Source of the DNA: Sinorhizobium sp. 6-70
GTDB lineage: Bacteria > Pseudomonadota > Alphaproteobacteria > Rhizobiales > Rhizobiaceae
Length of the DNA: 64,000 nucleotides
Assembly: GCF_030124375.1 (NCBI RefSeq)
Contig: NZ_JASKLS010000011.1
Location: forward strand, 1-64,000
Reading direction: 5' to 3'
Made by a program: the position numbers and the translations under genes. Shown here in pieces: positions 7,953 through 17,061 of this stretch (the stretch's first letter is position 1; each line of letters begins with the position of its first letter). Below the pieces are notes generated by a model, which saw only the letters and a program-made list of their open reading frames with translations, had not been told where the DNA came from and made no database searches.

Positions 7953-8025
7953 ATTGGCTTGAACTGATGAAGCGCAAGTTGCAACGCACTCTAAAGAAGG
8001 CAGCTAGCTAATCGCGCCATTCCTC

Positions 8026-9852
8026 TCACTCATCGCCCATCTTCAGCGCCGCGATAAACGCCTCCTGCGGTATCTCCACCTTGCCGAACTGGCGCATGCG
8101 CTTCTTGCCTTCCTTCTGCTTTTCCAGAAGCTTGCGCTTGCGGGTGGCGTCGCCGCCGTAGCACTTCGCTGTCACGTCCTTCCTCAGCGCCCGCACGGTT
8201 TCGCGGGCGATGATGCGGCCGCCGATTGCGGCCTGGATCGGGATCTGGAACATGTGCTGCGGGATCAGGTCTTTCAGCTTTTCGCACATGACGCGGCCGC
8301 GCTTTTCCGCGGCCGAGCGGTGAACGAGCATCGACAGCGCGTCGACCGGCTCGCCATTGACGAGGATCGACATCTTGACGAGGTCGCTCTCGCGATAGTC
8401 CGAGAGGTTGTAGTCGAACGAGGCGTAGCCCTTGGAGATCGACTTCAGGCGATCGTAGAAATCGAAGACCACTTCATTGAGCGGCAGGTCGTAGGTCAGC
8501 ATCGCCCGGTTGCCGACATAGGTCAGTTCCGTCTGGATGCCGCGCCGGTCCTGGCAGAGCTTCAGGATGCCGCCGAGATATTCGTCCGGCGTCAGGATCG
8601 TTGCCCGGATCCAGGGTTCGCGGAATTCGGAGATCTTGACGACGTCCGGCATGTCGGCCGGGTTGTGCAGCTCCTTCTCGGTGCCGTCGGTCATGGTCAG
8701 CTGATAGACGACCGAGGGGGCGGTCGCGATGAGGTCGAGATCGAATTCGCGCGACAGCCGTTCCTGGATGATCTCGAGATGCAGCAGCCCGAGGAAGCCG
8801 CAGCGGAAGCCGAAGCCGAGGGCGGCGGAGGATTCCATTTCGAACGAGAACGAGGCGTCGTTGAGCCTGAGCTTGCCCATGGCGCCGCGCAGTTCCTCGA
8901 AATCGGCGGCATCGACCGGGAAGAGGCCGCAGAAGACGACCGGCTGCGCCGGCTTGAAGCCCGGCAGCGCCTCCGACGTCGGACGCTTGTCTTCTGTGAT
9001 CGTATCGCCGACGCGGGTATCGGCCACTTCCTTGATCGAGGCGGTGATGAAGCCGATCTCGCCGGGGCCGAGTGAATCCATCGCGACCATCTTCGGCGTC
9101 AGCACGCCGACGCGCTCGATCGTGTATTTCGCCCCGGTACCCATCATGCGGATCGTCTGGCCCTTGGTCAGCACCCCGTCGATGATGCGCACGAGAACCA
9201 TGACGCCGAGATAGGTGTCATACCAGCTGTCGACGAGCAGCGCCTTCAGCGCTGCCTTTTCGCCGCCAGCGCTCTTCGGGGCCGGCAGCTTGTGGACGAT
9301 CGCTTCGAGCACGTCCGGAATGCCGAGGCCGGTCTTGGCCGAGATCAGCACGGCGTCGGAAGCGTCGATGCCGATCACTTCCTCGATCTGCTCCTTGATC
9401 CGCTCCGGTTCGGCCGCAGGCAGGTCGATCTTGTTGAGCACGGTGACGAGCTCGTGGTTGTTGTCGATCGCCTGATAGACGTTGGCGAGCGTCTGGGCTT
9501 CGACCCCCTGGCTGGCGTCGACGACGAGCAGCGAGCCCTCGCAAGCCGAAAGCGAGCGCGAGACTTCATAGGCGAAGTCGACGTGGCCGGGCGTGTCGAT
9601 GAGGTTCAGCACATAGGTCTCGCCGTCATTGGCCTTGTAGTGCAGGCGCACCGTCTGGGCCTTGATGGTGATGCCGCGCTCGCGCTCGATATCCATGCTG
9701 TCCAGCACCTGCTCGGACATTTCGCGCTCGGCAAGACCACCGGTCGACTGGATCAGCCGGTCGGCGAGCGTCGATTTGCCGTGGTCGATATGGGCCACGA
9801 TCGAGAAGTTGCGGATATGCGACAGGGGCGTCTTGGAAGATGTTGTGCTCAT
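8026..9852 (-). CDS. lepA: Elongation factor 4 (LepA), back-translocase GTPase
   Basis: A ribosome-associated GTPase of 608 residues, the normal length. The P-loop AHIDHGKST is near residue 18, switch II is DTPGHVDF, the guanine site is NKID, and the LepA-specific C-terminal region with KCYGGDATRKRKLLEKQK is near residue 555. It acts on stalled ribosomes and in assembly or initiation. The ATG at 9852 (MSTTSSKTP) matches close relatives as I recall them; an in-frame ATG at 9861 adds three residues. No clear Shine-Dalgarno sequence is visible. It is the only gene of its unit. Confidence 0.97.
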   Translation of the reverse strand: MSTTSSKTPLSHIRNFSIVAHIDHGKSTLADRLIQSTGGLAEREMSEQVLDSMDIERERGITIKAQTVRLHYKANDGETYVLNLIDTPGHVDFAYEVSRSLSACEGSLLVVDASQGVEAQTLANVYQAIDNNHELVTVLNKIDLPAAEPERIKEQIEEVIGIDASDAVLISAKTGLGIPDVLEAIVHKLPAPKSAGGEKAALKALLVDSWYDTYLGVMVLVRIIDGVLTKGQTIRMMGTGAKYTIERVGVLTPKMVAMDSLGPGEIGFITASIKEVADTRVGDTITEDKRPTSEALPGFKPAQPVVFCGLFPVDAADFEELRGAMGKLRLNDASFSFEMESSAALGFGFRCGFLGLLHLEIIQERLSREFDLDLIATAPSVVYQLTMTDGTEKELHNPADMPDVVKISEFREPWIRATILTPDEYLGGILKLCQDRRGIQTELTYVGNRAMLTYDLPLNEVVFDFYDRLKSISKGYASFDYNLSDYRESDLVKMSILVNGEPVDALSMLVHRSAAEKRGRVMCEKLKDLIPQHMFQIPIQAAIGGRIIARETVRALRKDVTAKCYGGDATRKRKLLEKQKEGKKRMRQFGKVEIPQEAFIAALKMGDE

Positions 9853-9933
9853 GGGCCGCATATAGCAGCGCGATCAAACGGCGCAAAGCGGGAAATGAAG
9901 GCTTCGTTCGCTATGTTTGGCCGCGACCGCCGC

Positions 9934-11193
9934 CTATTCGGAGCGTGCTTCCGCCTCGATCAGTGCGCCGGCATTCGGCACCTGCGCACTCTTGAGTTCG
10001 AAACCTTCGCAGAGTTGCGGCGGTACTCTTTCGCGGCTGCGGAGACGCAAGAGCACGAAGGCCGCATAGAGGAGCGCCACAGTCATTGCGGCGTAAATGA
10101 AGGTGCGCTGCCCCAGGACGGGCGTCAGCATGGTGACAAGCATCGGAACGATGGTTGCCGACGTCGACCAGGCAACGAGCATGGTGCTGGCGAGCGGCAC
10201 GAAATCAGACGGATCGGCGCGGTCGTTGGCATGCGCATTGGCGATCGAGTAGACCGTCTCGACCGCGCCGGCGAAGAGCGCGAAGACCAGCATCAGCAGG
10301 ATGAGATTGGCGAAGGAAACGCTGAGCGCCGCAAGTCCGGCGGCGACGATCAGCGCGCAAGTGGCAATCAAGACAATGCGGCGATCGATACGGTCGGAGA
10401 GCGCGCCCATCGGATACTGGATGAACATCAGCCCGAACTGCATGACGAACATAAGCGCCGCTACATCTTTCTGGCCGACATCGTTGGCGGCGGCATAGAT
10501 CGGCGTGAAGCCCTGCACGACCATCGAAAGGCCGCCGGCCGCAAGGATGCCGACGAAGGCGACGGGAGAATTCCGCCACGCCATCGGAATGTCGATGCTG
10601 ACCTTGGCGGGCGCTGGCGGCGTCGGCAGGCGGGTGAGGCCGATCGGCAGGATCGCGATTGTGGTGAAGAAGATCGTGATGATCGGCGCGAGGTTGCCTT
10701 CCGTGGGGATCTGGCCGAAGAGCCAGGCGCCGGCGCCGAGGCCGATGACATAGGCCATGTAGAAAAGCGCCATCGCCTTGCCGCGCCAGTGGTTTTCGCT
10801 GGCGTGGTTCAGCCAGCTCTGGCTGATGATGAAATTCGTATTGCCGGCGGCGCCGTAGAGGCAGCGTGCGAATACCCACAGAAGCGGATGGACGCCAAGA
10901 CTGATCATCAGTGCAGCGAGAATGACGAGGGCCATCGAACAGGAGAATGCGCGCGCATGGCCGACGCGGCGGATGAGGGGGCCGGCGATCACGCAGCCGA
11001 CGAGGCCGCCGAAGGCGATGGCAGTGACCGCGGCGCCCGGAACCCAGTCCGGTGCCGCGGACCGTGTCAGCACGAACGGAACATAGGCGAGCATCATGCC
11101 GTTGCCGATCGCGACCGCCGTCATCGAGACGACGATGCTGGCGATCGACAGCAGCGAGGAAGGAGACCTGTACCTGGCTTCCGCGACGTCCAT
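9934..11193 (-). CDS. MFS transporter (sugar/drug-type permease)
   Basis: A 419-residue major facilitator with about twelve hydrophobic segments; the first spans roughly residues 14-40. The between-helix motif is GPLIRRVGHAR (a divergent form of GxxxDRxGRR), and the second half has GALSDRIDRR near residue 265, the canonical motif A. Substrate cannot be assigned. A GAGGGGGA ribosome-binding sequence precedes the ATG. It is divergent from the XRE-cupin regulator with a 168-bp shared intergenic region, which suggests that regulator controls it. Confidence 0.85.
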   Translation of the reverse strand: MDVAEARYRSPSSLLSIASIVVSMTAVAIGNGMMLAYVPFVLTRSAAPDWVPGAAVTAIAFGGLVGCVIAGPLIRRVGHARAFSCSMALVILAALMISLGVHPLLWVFARCLYGAAGNTNFIISQSWLNHASENHWRGKAMALFYMAYVIGLGAGAWLFGQIPTEGNLAPIITIFFTTIAILPIGLTRLPTPPAPAKVSIDIPMAWRNSPVAFVGILAAGGLSMVVQGFTPIYAAANDVGQKDVAALMFVMQFGLMFIQYPMGALSDRIDRRIVLIATCALIVAAGLAALSVSFANLILLMLVFALFAGAVETVYSIANAHANDRADPSDFVPLASTMLVAWSTSATIVPMLVTMLTPVLGQRTFIYAAMTVALLYAAFVLLRLRSRERVPPQLCEGFELKSAQVPNAGALIEAEARSE

Positions 11194-11355
11194 GCCGTCC
11201 CCCTCGACAAGAGATTTCTAAACTATTGAAGAAGAATGCTTTTGCGAACTAGCGCAGTTTCGCGACCATAGCGCCTGACGCGCCGCCGTGTTGTCGTCAA
11301 AACGGCATGGGCGAAATTTTTTTTGGCGGTTCGCCGGCGCCTTGACTCCACTATA

Positions 11356-11372
11356 TGAGAAATGCAATCTCA
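11356..11372. promoter_or_regulatory. TGAGA-N7-TCTCA inverted repeat at the XRE-cupin start
   Basis: A perfect 5-bp inverted repeat lies on the first possible ATG (11362) of the regulator, just after a -35-like TTGACT at 11343-11348. Its place suits an autoregulatory operator. Inferred from position and symmetry only. Confidence 0.4.
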
Positions 11373-11955
11373 GATAATGGAACATGTCAACGACCCCCTT
11401 GAACGGGCCATCGGCGAACGGGTGCGGCAACTGCGAGCCGGACAGGCGCTGACCCTCGACGATCTCGCGATGCGCTCTGGCGTCAGCCGGGCCATGATAT
11501 CGCGCATCGAACGCGGTGAAACGAGCCCGACGGCGCAGCTCCTGGCGAAGCTCTGCAGCGCGCTCGGCACGACGCTTTCGGCGCTCTTCGCCTTCGAGGT
11601 GAAGGATGCCTCACCGGTCGCGCGGCGGGCGGATCAGCGGCTCTGGCGCGATCCGGAAAGCGGTTACCTGCGCCGCTCTGTTTCGCCGGAAGGCGTCGGC
11701 TCGCCGGTCGATATCGTCGAGGTCGAGTTTCCGCCGCAGGCCCGGGTCGTCTTCGAGCGCCAGCCGGCGGACCGCGGCATCACGCAGCACCTCTGGCTCT
11801 TTTCGGGCCGGCTCGAACTGACGATGGAGGACGGACCCCATCTGCTCGAGGCGGGCGACTGCCTCTTCATGGGGCTTGAGGAGGCGCATGTCTTTCACAA
11901 TCCCTATGACGAACCGGCCCACTACGCCGTCATTCTCTGCCGCACCAAGGTGTAG
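11362..11955 (+). CDS. XRE family regulator with C-terminal cupin
   Basis: A 197-residue two-domain regulator. The helix-turn-helix occupies about residues 20-75 (LTLDDLAMRSGVSRAMISRI), and a cupin-2 sensor domain occupies about 115-195 (LWLFSGRLELTMEDG, EAGDCLFMG). The cupin probably binds a small ligand or metal. Two starts are possible, ATG 11362 and ATG 11377 (MEHVND); neither has a clear ribosome-binding site. It faces an MFS transporter across a shared promoter region, so local control of that transporter is likely. Confidence 0.85.
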   Translation: MQSQIMEHVNDPLERAIGERVRQLRAGQALTLDDLAMRSGVSRAMISRIERGETSPTAQLLAKLCSALGTTLSALFAFEVKDASPVARRADQRLWRDPESGYLRRSVSPEGVGSPVDIVEVEFPPQARVVFERQPADRGITQHLWLFSGRLELTMEDGPHLLEAGDCLFMGLEEAHVFHNPYDEPAHYAVILCRTKV

Positions 11956-12226
11956 AGCCTTTCATGGTGAACTGGAAACAATTCTGTTGGCTCAAGCGGA
12001 GCGGAATGTTTGCTCGGCTGGCGCGCGCCGTAGCCAACGCATACCGCCAAGCCGGCCGAGGAAGCAGGTCGCCCGCTTCAGCCAACCCGAAGGACCGGGC
12101 ATCTTTCCGCCAGGATCAGAGGCGATCGCCTCGGCCGTGCGTGCGGGTACGACGCTCGCCAATCGCCTCTGCCCTAACGCAAACCTGCTCCGGCAGAATG
12201 TTTCCAGTTCACCATGAAAGGCCCTA
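11953..12226. mobile_element. MITE-like element with long terminal inverted repeats
   Basis: The left end (CCTTTCATGGTGAACTGG from 11958) is the reverse complement of the right end (CCAGTTCACCATGAAAGG up to 12221). The match runs about 28-33 bp on each side with a single extra A in the left arm and one mismatch further out. The interior of about 210 bp carries the palindrome GAGGCGATCGCCTC and no plausible gene. Length, terminal repeats and lack of coding content fit a non-autonomous element or a large palindromic repeat. No clear target-site duplication is seen. Confidence 0.6.
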
Positions 12227-12229
12227 GCC

Positions 12230-12757
12230 ATGCCTGAGATAAACATCCGTGTGCTCTGCGAAGAAGAAACCCGTGCCGCTCTGCCCGCGCTTGCCGAGAT
12301 CCTTTCCGAGTGCGTCGAGGGCGGCGCGTCGGTCGGGTTCATGCAGCCTTTCGCGCCGAAGGATGCCTTGCCTTTCTGGGAGGCGGTTTGCGCCTCCGTC
12401 GCCCGAGACGAAACGGTACTGATCGTTGCCGATGTCGATGGCCGCTTCGTTGGTACCGTGCAGCTCGGCATCGGCACGATGCCCAACCAGCCGCACCGCG
12501 CCGACATCAAGAAGCTGCTTGTCCGCCGGGATGCGCGCGGCCTCGGTCTTGCGCGCCGGCTGATGGAGAAAGCGGAAACCGAGGCCGTGAAGCGCAGCCG
12601 CCGCGTGCTGGTGCTCGACACCGCCACCGGTGAACCGGCGGAGGCGATTTATGAGCGCCTCGGCTGGATGCGCGCCGGCGTCGTCCCCGATTACGCGCTG
12701 ATGCCGGACGGTCGCTATTGCAGTACGACCTTCTTCTACAAGCATCTCGCGCTATAG
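12230..12757 (+). CDS. GNAT family N-acetyltransferase
   Basis: A 175-residue acetyltransferase. Acetyl-CoA-binding motif A reads KLLVRRDARGLGLARRLM (about residues 93-110), followed by VLVLDTATGEPAEAIYERLGW, typical of motif B. The substrate is unknown. It starts 4 bp after the MITE-like element, whose right arm therefore forms its upstream region; no convincing ribosome-binding site is seen there. Its function is unrelated to neighbours as far as I can tell. Confidence 0.85.
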   Translation: MPEINIRVLCEEETRAALPALAEILSECVEGGASVGFMQPFAPKDALPFWEAVCASVARDETVLIVADVDGRFVGTVQLGIGTMPNQPHRADIKKLLVRRDARGLGLARRLMEKAETEAVKRSRRVLVLDTATGEPAEAIYERLGWMRAGVVPDYALMPDGRYCSTTFFYKHLAL

Positions 12758-12912
12758 AGTAGTTCCGGGCGGGCAACGGTTATCTGCCTGAAATTGCATC
12801 GGTTCTAAGCCGCGCCGGTTGCGGATCGCCAGGCTGCCGCACGCGTCGGCGCTGCATGGACCGAGACGATGTCGACGGGTCCCCGGCTGGAACTGCCTCC
12901 TGTCCCCGTCGC

Positions 12913-13551
12913 TTACGAAACGAAGAAGCTCGAGAGTCCTTCGCCGGCGGCAAGGGCCAGATAGGCGAGAACAGCGAAATAGACCGTTGTCGCGACAAGA
13001 AACAGATAGCCAGCGGCCACCATCAGGCCGTCGCGCTGGATGATTCCGAGCGATAAGAGCAGGATCGCGATGCCGGGCAGCGTGTTCGACAGCGGGATCA
13101 GTCCGAGCGGAAACATCAGGAGCACGCCGCCGGCCATGATCATCAGGCCGTTGAAGCGGTTCATGAAGGCGCCCTGCGTCAGGAAGCGCAGCCTTGGCCG
13201 CACGAAGCGGTCGAGCTTGGAGACGAGCGCGGCTCCCTTTTGGAGCGTCGGCACGAGCTTCTCGGTTTCGATCTGCCGATCAAGGATGCGTTGCGGCAGC
13301 CAGGGCAGGCGATTGAGTGTGATCGCCATTGAGATAAGGATGATTGCGGCACCGAACACGGTGCTGACGCCCGGAATCGAAACCGGAATCAAAAACGGCA
13401 GCGTCAGCAGCGCGCAAAGCAGCAGAAAGCCTTGCTCGCCGATTCCGATCATAAGCTCGCGCAGCGTGATCGTATTGCCTCTGATCGAGGCGATCATGTC
13501 GTTCAGCGTGTCGCTGAGATTGCGTTCCGTGTCGCCGAACTCGACCGCCAT
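12913..13551 (-). CDS. exoD: ExoD family membrane protein
   Basis: A 212-residue protein of the ExoD family, first defined in S. meliloti, where the mutant has altered exopolysaccharide and poor nodule invasion. Family features are LLCALLTLPFLIPVSIPGVS near residues 45-65 and LTLGRFMNRFNG-like RFLTQGAFMNRFNGLMI near 120-140, with four to five membrane segments. Biochemical function is unknown. Several exoD paralogues occur in rhizobia, so this may not be the original gene. It stands alone, with a mosaic repeat upstream. Confidence 0.83.
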   Translation of the reverse strand: MAVEFGDTERNLSDTLNDMIASIRGNTITLRELMIGIGEQGFLLLCALLTLPFLIPVSIPGVSTVFGAAIILISMAITLNRLPWLPQRILDRQIETEKLVPTLQKGAALVSKLDRFVRPRLRFLTQGAFMNRFNGLMIMAGGVLLMFPLGLIPLSNTLPGIAILLLSLGIIQRDGLMVAAGYLFLVATTVYFAVLAYLALAAGEGLSSFFVS

Positions 13552-13580
13552 GCTGTCGTCCCCGCTTGTCTGACCCCTTA

Positions 13581-13680
13581 TAGCGCCGTGCGTCTTTCAG
13601 ACGCACAAAGGTCGCTGCAAGGCTCTCATCTGCTGCATGGCTTTGTTCTTAAATCGGTTCCGATCAAGGAACCATGCAGT
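13581..13680. repeat. RIME-like mosaic palindromic repeat
   Basis: Same two-hairpin design as at 6061: AGCGCCGTGCGTC...GACGCAC, then CTGCTGCATGG...CCATGCAG around a CTTAAATCGG core. It sits upstream of exoD and of the lipoprotein gene. The following 13681-13898 stretch shows no gene; several upstream in-frame ATGs there are not needed to explain the lipoprotein. Confidence 0.7.
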
Positions 13681-13898
13681 GGCCCATGTAACACAGGCAT
13701 GTGAAGGATCGGTTAGCGGCTGCTCTGGACAGCAATGTGGCGGAGGATGGCCATTTTGTCACGCTGACGAGACCGTTGCCGGCGTACAACATTAAGCTGC
13801 ACATTGCTGGTTGCAGCTTGAATGGAATGCCTCTTCATCTTCCTGCCTTAATCGATAGTATGAAGCAATTTCGAGCACCAATGGGGACAATCGATTCG

Positions 13899-14564
13899 AT
13901 GATCAAGAAATGCGCCATCCTGGCCATTGCGGCCGTTTACCTTTCCGGATGCACCACCACCGATCCCTACACAGGCGAGCAGAAGATGTCGAATACGGCG
14001 GGCGGTGCACTGCTCGGCGCGGGCCTTGGTGCCGCAACCGGCCTTCTGGTCGGCGGCAGCGCCGCGGGACGACGTGATGCCGCGCTTGTCGGTGCCGGTA
14101 TTGGCGCGCTCGGCGGCGGCCTTGTCGGCAACTACATGGACCAGCAGGAATCGGAACTGCGCGCCCAGTTGCAGGGCACGGGCGTGTCGGTGACGCGTGC
14201 GGGCGACCGCATCATCCTCAACATGCCCTCGAACATCACCTTTGCGACCGACCGCGACCAGGTGGTCCCGGACTTCTATTCGACGCTCGACTCGGTTGCG
14301 ATCGTGCTGCGCAAGTTCAACCGGACGCTGATCGACGTCGACGGCCACACCGATTCGACCGGCAGTGCGGCCCACAACCAGGCCCTCTCCGAGCGCCGCG
14401 CGGCTTCGGTTGCCAACTTCCTCGGCGGCCGCGGCATCGACCAGCGCCGCATCTCGACCATGGGCTATGGAATGGAGCGGCCGATTGCATCGAACGCCAC
14501 CGAGGCCGGCCGTGCGCAAAACCGCCGTGTCGAAATCTCGATCGCGCCGATCAAGCAGGGCTGA
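13899..14564 (+). CDS. OmpA family lipoprotein (YiaD-like)
   Basis: A 221-residue outer-membrane lipoprotein that should bind peptidoglycan. The signal ends in a lipobox (YLSGC, Cys about residue 17), then a glycine-zipper stretch (GGALLGAGLGAATGLLVGG and repeats, about 36-85), then an OmpA C-terminal domain with VDGHTDSTGSAAHNQALSERRA and NRRVEI. The ATG at 13899 begins the signal peptide; upstream in-frame starts would bury it. A terminator follows. Likely a structural link between outer membrane and cell wall. Confidence 0.88.
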   Translation: MIKKCAILAIAAVYLSGCTTTDPYTGEQKMSNTAGGALLGAGLGAATGLLVGGSAAGRRDAALVGAGIGALGGGLVGNYMDQQESELRAQLQGTGVSVTRAGDRIILNMPSNITFATDRDQVVPDFYSTLDSVAIVLRKFNRTLIDVDGHTDSTGSAAHNQALSERRAASVANFLGGRGIDQRRISTMGYGMERPIASNATEAGRAQNRRVEISIAPIKQG

Positions 14565-14588
14565 TCCGCAAGATCACGGATACGACGG

Positions 14589-14622
14589 GGGCCGCCGGCG
14601 TGCCGAGCGGCCCTTTTTCTTT
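14589..14622 (+). terminator. Rho-independent terminator of the OmpA lipoprotein gene
   Basis: GGGCCGC (14589-14595) pairs with GCGGCCC (14607-14613) and is followed directly by TTTTTCTTT. Confidence 0.8.
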
Positions 14623-14694
14623 CGGGGATGCAGACCATCTTCGCCGAAGCCACTGCAAAATCGCGGCGCGTCTGCCGTGTTCGAGTTCTCGACT

Positions 14695-16143
14695 CTAATG
14701 CATGTCTTGGTTCTGCATATGTCGGTTGGCGCCCGCGCCAACCGCCCTCCGGGCAGAGACCACGCCCAGGGCCGGTGCGAGTGCAAAGAGCCCAAAGAGC
14801 CAGATCGCGGCCGAGGTAGCGCCTGCCGCCGTGCCCTCGCCAATGCCGGCAAGGTTGGCTGTCATGCCGGCAAGTGCGGCGCCGAGGGATGCGGCGAAGA
14901 GCTGGATCGTCGTAATCGACGCTGCCGCCTTTTCCTCTTCGCCAGCCGGTGCGGCGGCGTAGACGGCCGTGACGATGTGCGGCCATGCGAGCCCGATGCC
15001 GAAGCCGACCGCGGCGACCCCGAGGCACAGCGGCACCGCGATCGCGGCGAAGCCAGCCGAGATGAGCGGCATGAAAGCGGCGATGGTCAGGAGACCGACG
15101 AGGCCGAAGAACGGGCCGGCGGTAATCGTCTTGCGCGCGCGGTGGCCCTCCCAATGGGCGCTGGTCATCGAGCCGGCTGTCCAGCCGAGCGCCATCAGGG
15201 CGGCGATATAACCGGCAACGAGGGGAGACTGTTCGTGCAGTTCCTGCAACAGATAGGCAACGTAAATCTCCGGCTGCATGCCGATCATCGCCAATGCAAT
15301 GGTGGCATAGAGCGCCGCCAGCGGCGAGCGCGGGCTGAGGGCGCCCTGTGGCAACAGCTGGGCAGTCGCGCGGCGCTCGCTGGCGACGAGCATTGCAAAG
15401 AGGACGAGCGCGGCACCGACGCCGGCGATCTGTTCGCCGGTCGTCGTGAGGGTTCCGCTCACCGAGAGCACCAGGACGATGCCGATGAGAAGCGTGAGCT
15501 GCGTCAGCGGCAACGGACCGCGCGTGCCTGATGTCGTCCGCGGCAGGATCGAGAGCGCGAGGATCGCGAGCACTGCCGTCAGCGGCAGCAGCGACCAGAA
15601 GGCAACCCGCCACGCACCAAATTCGGCAAACCCGCCGCCAATGGCCGGACCGACGAGCGTCGCCGTTCCCCAGGTGGCGGATATGAGCCCGATCGCGCGG
15701 GCCCAGAGTGCGGCCGGGAAAACCATGCGGATGACGCCATAGGCCAGCGCGTAAAGAAGCCCGCCGCCGAAGCCCTGGATGGAGCGGCCGGCAAGCAGCA
15801 ATGCCATGTTTGGCGCCACGGCGCAGGCGAGCGACCCAAGTCCGAAGACCAGCGCAGCGACGGCGTAGGCGCCTCCGGCACCGGCCCGATTGAGCAGCCG
15901 CGCCGAGAGCGCCGCACCGAGAATGGACGCGGCCACGAAAAGCGTCGTGCTCCAGGCATAATAGTCGAGCCCGCCGATGTCCCGCACGATGGAAGGCATG
16001 ACGGTCGTGACGATATAGATGTTGAGTGCATGCAGCGCGACGCCGCCGCTGAGCACAAGCGAATGGATGGCGTTTCCGCCGGAAAAAAGGGCGAGCCAGC
16101 CGGCATCGGATGCGGCCGAAGCGTTGTTGGTCTTGTCGAGCAT
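14695..16143 (-). CDS. MFS transporter in the ECF41 operon
   Basis: A 482-residue major facilitator of about fourteen helices (DHA2-like). Motif C-like GLISATWGTATLVGPAIGG lies near residues 138-156. Substrate unknown; export of a small molecule is plausible. The ATG at 16143 (MLDKTNN) follows GAGG at good spacing; a TTG at 16173 overlapping the sigma factor stop is also in frame. It is the third gene of a minus-strand unit with the decarboxylase and the sigma factor, so it may be part of the ECF41 response, an unusual partner for that group. Confidence 0.85.
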   Translation of the reverse strand: MLDKTNNASAASDAGWLALFSGGNAIHSLVLSGGVALHALNIYIVTTVMPSIVRDIGGLDYYAWSTTLFVAASILGAALSARLLNRAGAGGAYAVAALVFGLGSLACAVAPNMALLLAGRSIQGFGGGLLYALAYGVIRMVFPAALWARAIGLISATWGTATLVGPAIGGGFAEFGAWRVAFWSLLPLTAVLAILALSILPRTTSGTRGPLPLTQLTLLIGIVLVLSVSGTLTTTGEQIAGVGAALVLFAMLVASERRATAQLLPQGALSPRSPLAALYATIALAMIGMQPEIYVAYLLQELHEQSPLVAGYIAALMALGWTAGSMTSAHWEGHRARKTITAGPFFGLVGLLTIAAFMPLISAGFAAIAVPLCLGVAAVGFGIGLAWPHIVTAVYAAAPAGEEEKAAASITTIQLFAASLGAALAGMTANLAGIGEGTAAGATSAAIWLFGLFALAPALGVVSARRAVGAGANRHMQNQDMH

Positions 16144-16169
16144 GTGGGCCTCGTTGATCGGCAACCGTT

Positions 16170-17060
16170 TCAATGGACGGTTGCGTCGTCAAGATGAGCG
16201 AGCTTGTCCGGATTGCGGACGATGAAAATATCGGCGACCCGGCCGTCGTTGTCGTAGCCGAACGAAACCGTTGCGGCGATATCGCCGCCTTCGCTGCGCA
16301 GGAGGATGCCGCGTCCGCCGTTGAGCTCCGCGGTTTCCCACCGGTAGTGCGACCAGTATTCGGTGAGCCGCTCGGTAATGAAGGCCATGACGGTCTCCTT
16401 GCCGGAAAGGATGCCGAGCACGGTCGCGGCCTTGCCGCCGCCATCTGCGGTGAGCTTCACGTCAGCCGACAGCAGCGCCGAAAGGCCGGCGATGTCGCCG
16501 CCCTGAATGGCGCCGTGGAAGGCTGCAAGGAGTTCCTCCTGGCGTTCGCGCGGCGTCGTATGCCGGGTCTGAACCACACCGATGTTGGATTTCGCGCGTG
16601 ACACCAGCTTGCGGGTAGCCGACTCCTGCATGTCGAGCGTTTCGGCAATCTCGTCATAGGGTTGGCCGAAAATCTCGCGCAGCAGATAGGCAGCTCGCTC
16701 CTTGGGCGTCAGCCGTTCGAGCATCAGCAGGAATGCGGTCGTAAGCGACGCGGTGAGCGCGAGCCTCTCCTCCACGTTATCGTCGCTTGCGGTGTGGATC
16801 GGTTCCGGCAGCCACGCGCCGACATAGTCGACGCGTTTGCGGTGCGCGGATTTGAGCAGATCGAGGCAGCGGCGGGTGCAGGCGGTGGTGAGCCAGGCGG
16901 CCGCACTTTCGATCGCGGAAAGATCGGCCGCCTGCCATTTCAGGAACGTGTCCTGCACGGCATCATCGGCATCGGCACGCGAACCCAGGATACGGTAGGC
17001 GAGACCGAGGAGGCGGGGGCGCGCCTCCTCGAACATGCCGCTCTTGTCGTTGTGAACCAT
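16170..17060 (-). CDS. ECF41-type RNA polymerase sigma factor with C-terminal SnoaL-like domain
   Basis: A 296-residue sigma factor. Region 2 is ARPRLLGLAYRILGSRADAD (about 13-32) and region 4 is LTPKERAAYLLREIFGQPY (about 127-145). Beyond residue 175 there is a SnoaL/NTF2-like extension carrying DGGGK and NPDKL, the two motifs described for ECF41 proteins, in which the fused domain tunes activity in place of an anti-sigma factor. It lies 1 bp after the carboxymuconolactone decarboxylase gene, the standard ECF41 partner. The signal sensed is unknown. Confidence 0.92.
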   Translation of the reverse strand: MVHNDKSGMFEEARPRLLGLAYRILGSRADADDAVQDTFLKWQAADLSAIESAAAWLTTACTRRCLDLLKSAHRKRVDYVGAWLPEPIHTASDDNVEERLALTASLTTAFLLMLERLTPKERAAYLLREIFGQPYDEIAETLDMQESATRKLVSRAKSNIGVVQTRHTTPRERQEELLAAFHGAIQGGDIAGLSALLSADVKLTADGGGKAATVLGILSGKETVMAFITERLTEYWSHYRWETAELNGGRGILLRSEGGDIAATVSFGYDNDGRVADIFIVRNPDKLAHLDDATVH

Positions 17061-17061
17061 G

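Noticed and set aside
9292..11229. A 645-codon plus-strand open frame
   Set aside because: It is antisense to lepA and the MFS gene in a high-GC genome, has no family features and no ribosome-binding site.
14465..16444. A 659-codon minus-strand open frame overlapping the ECF41 MFS gene
   Set aside because: It is in another frame of the same strand; its sequence is Arg/Ala-rich and the MFS frame has clear membrane helices.
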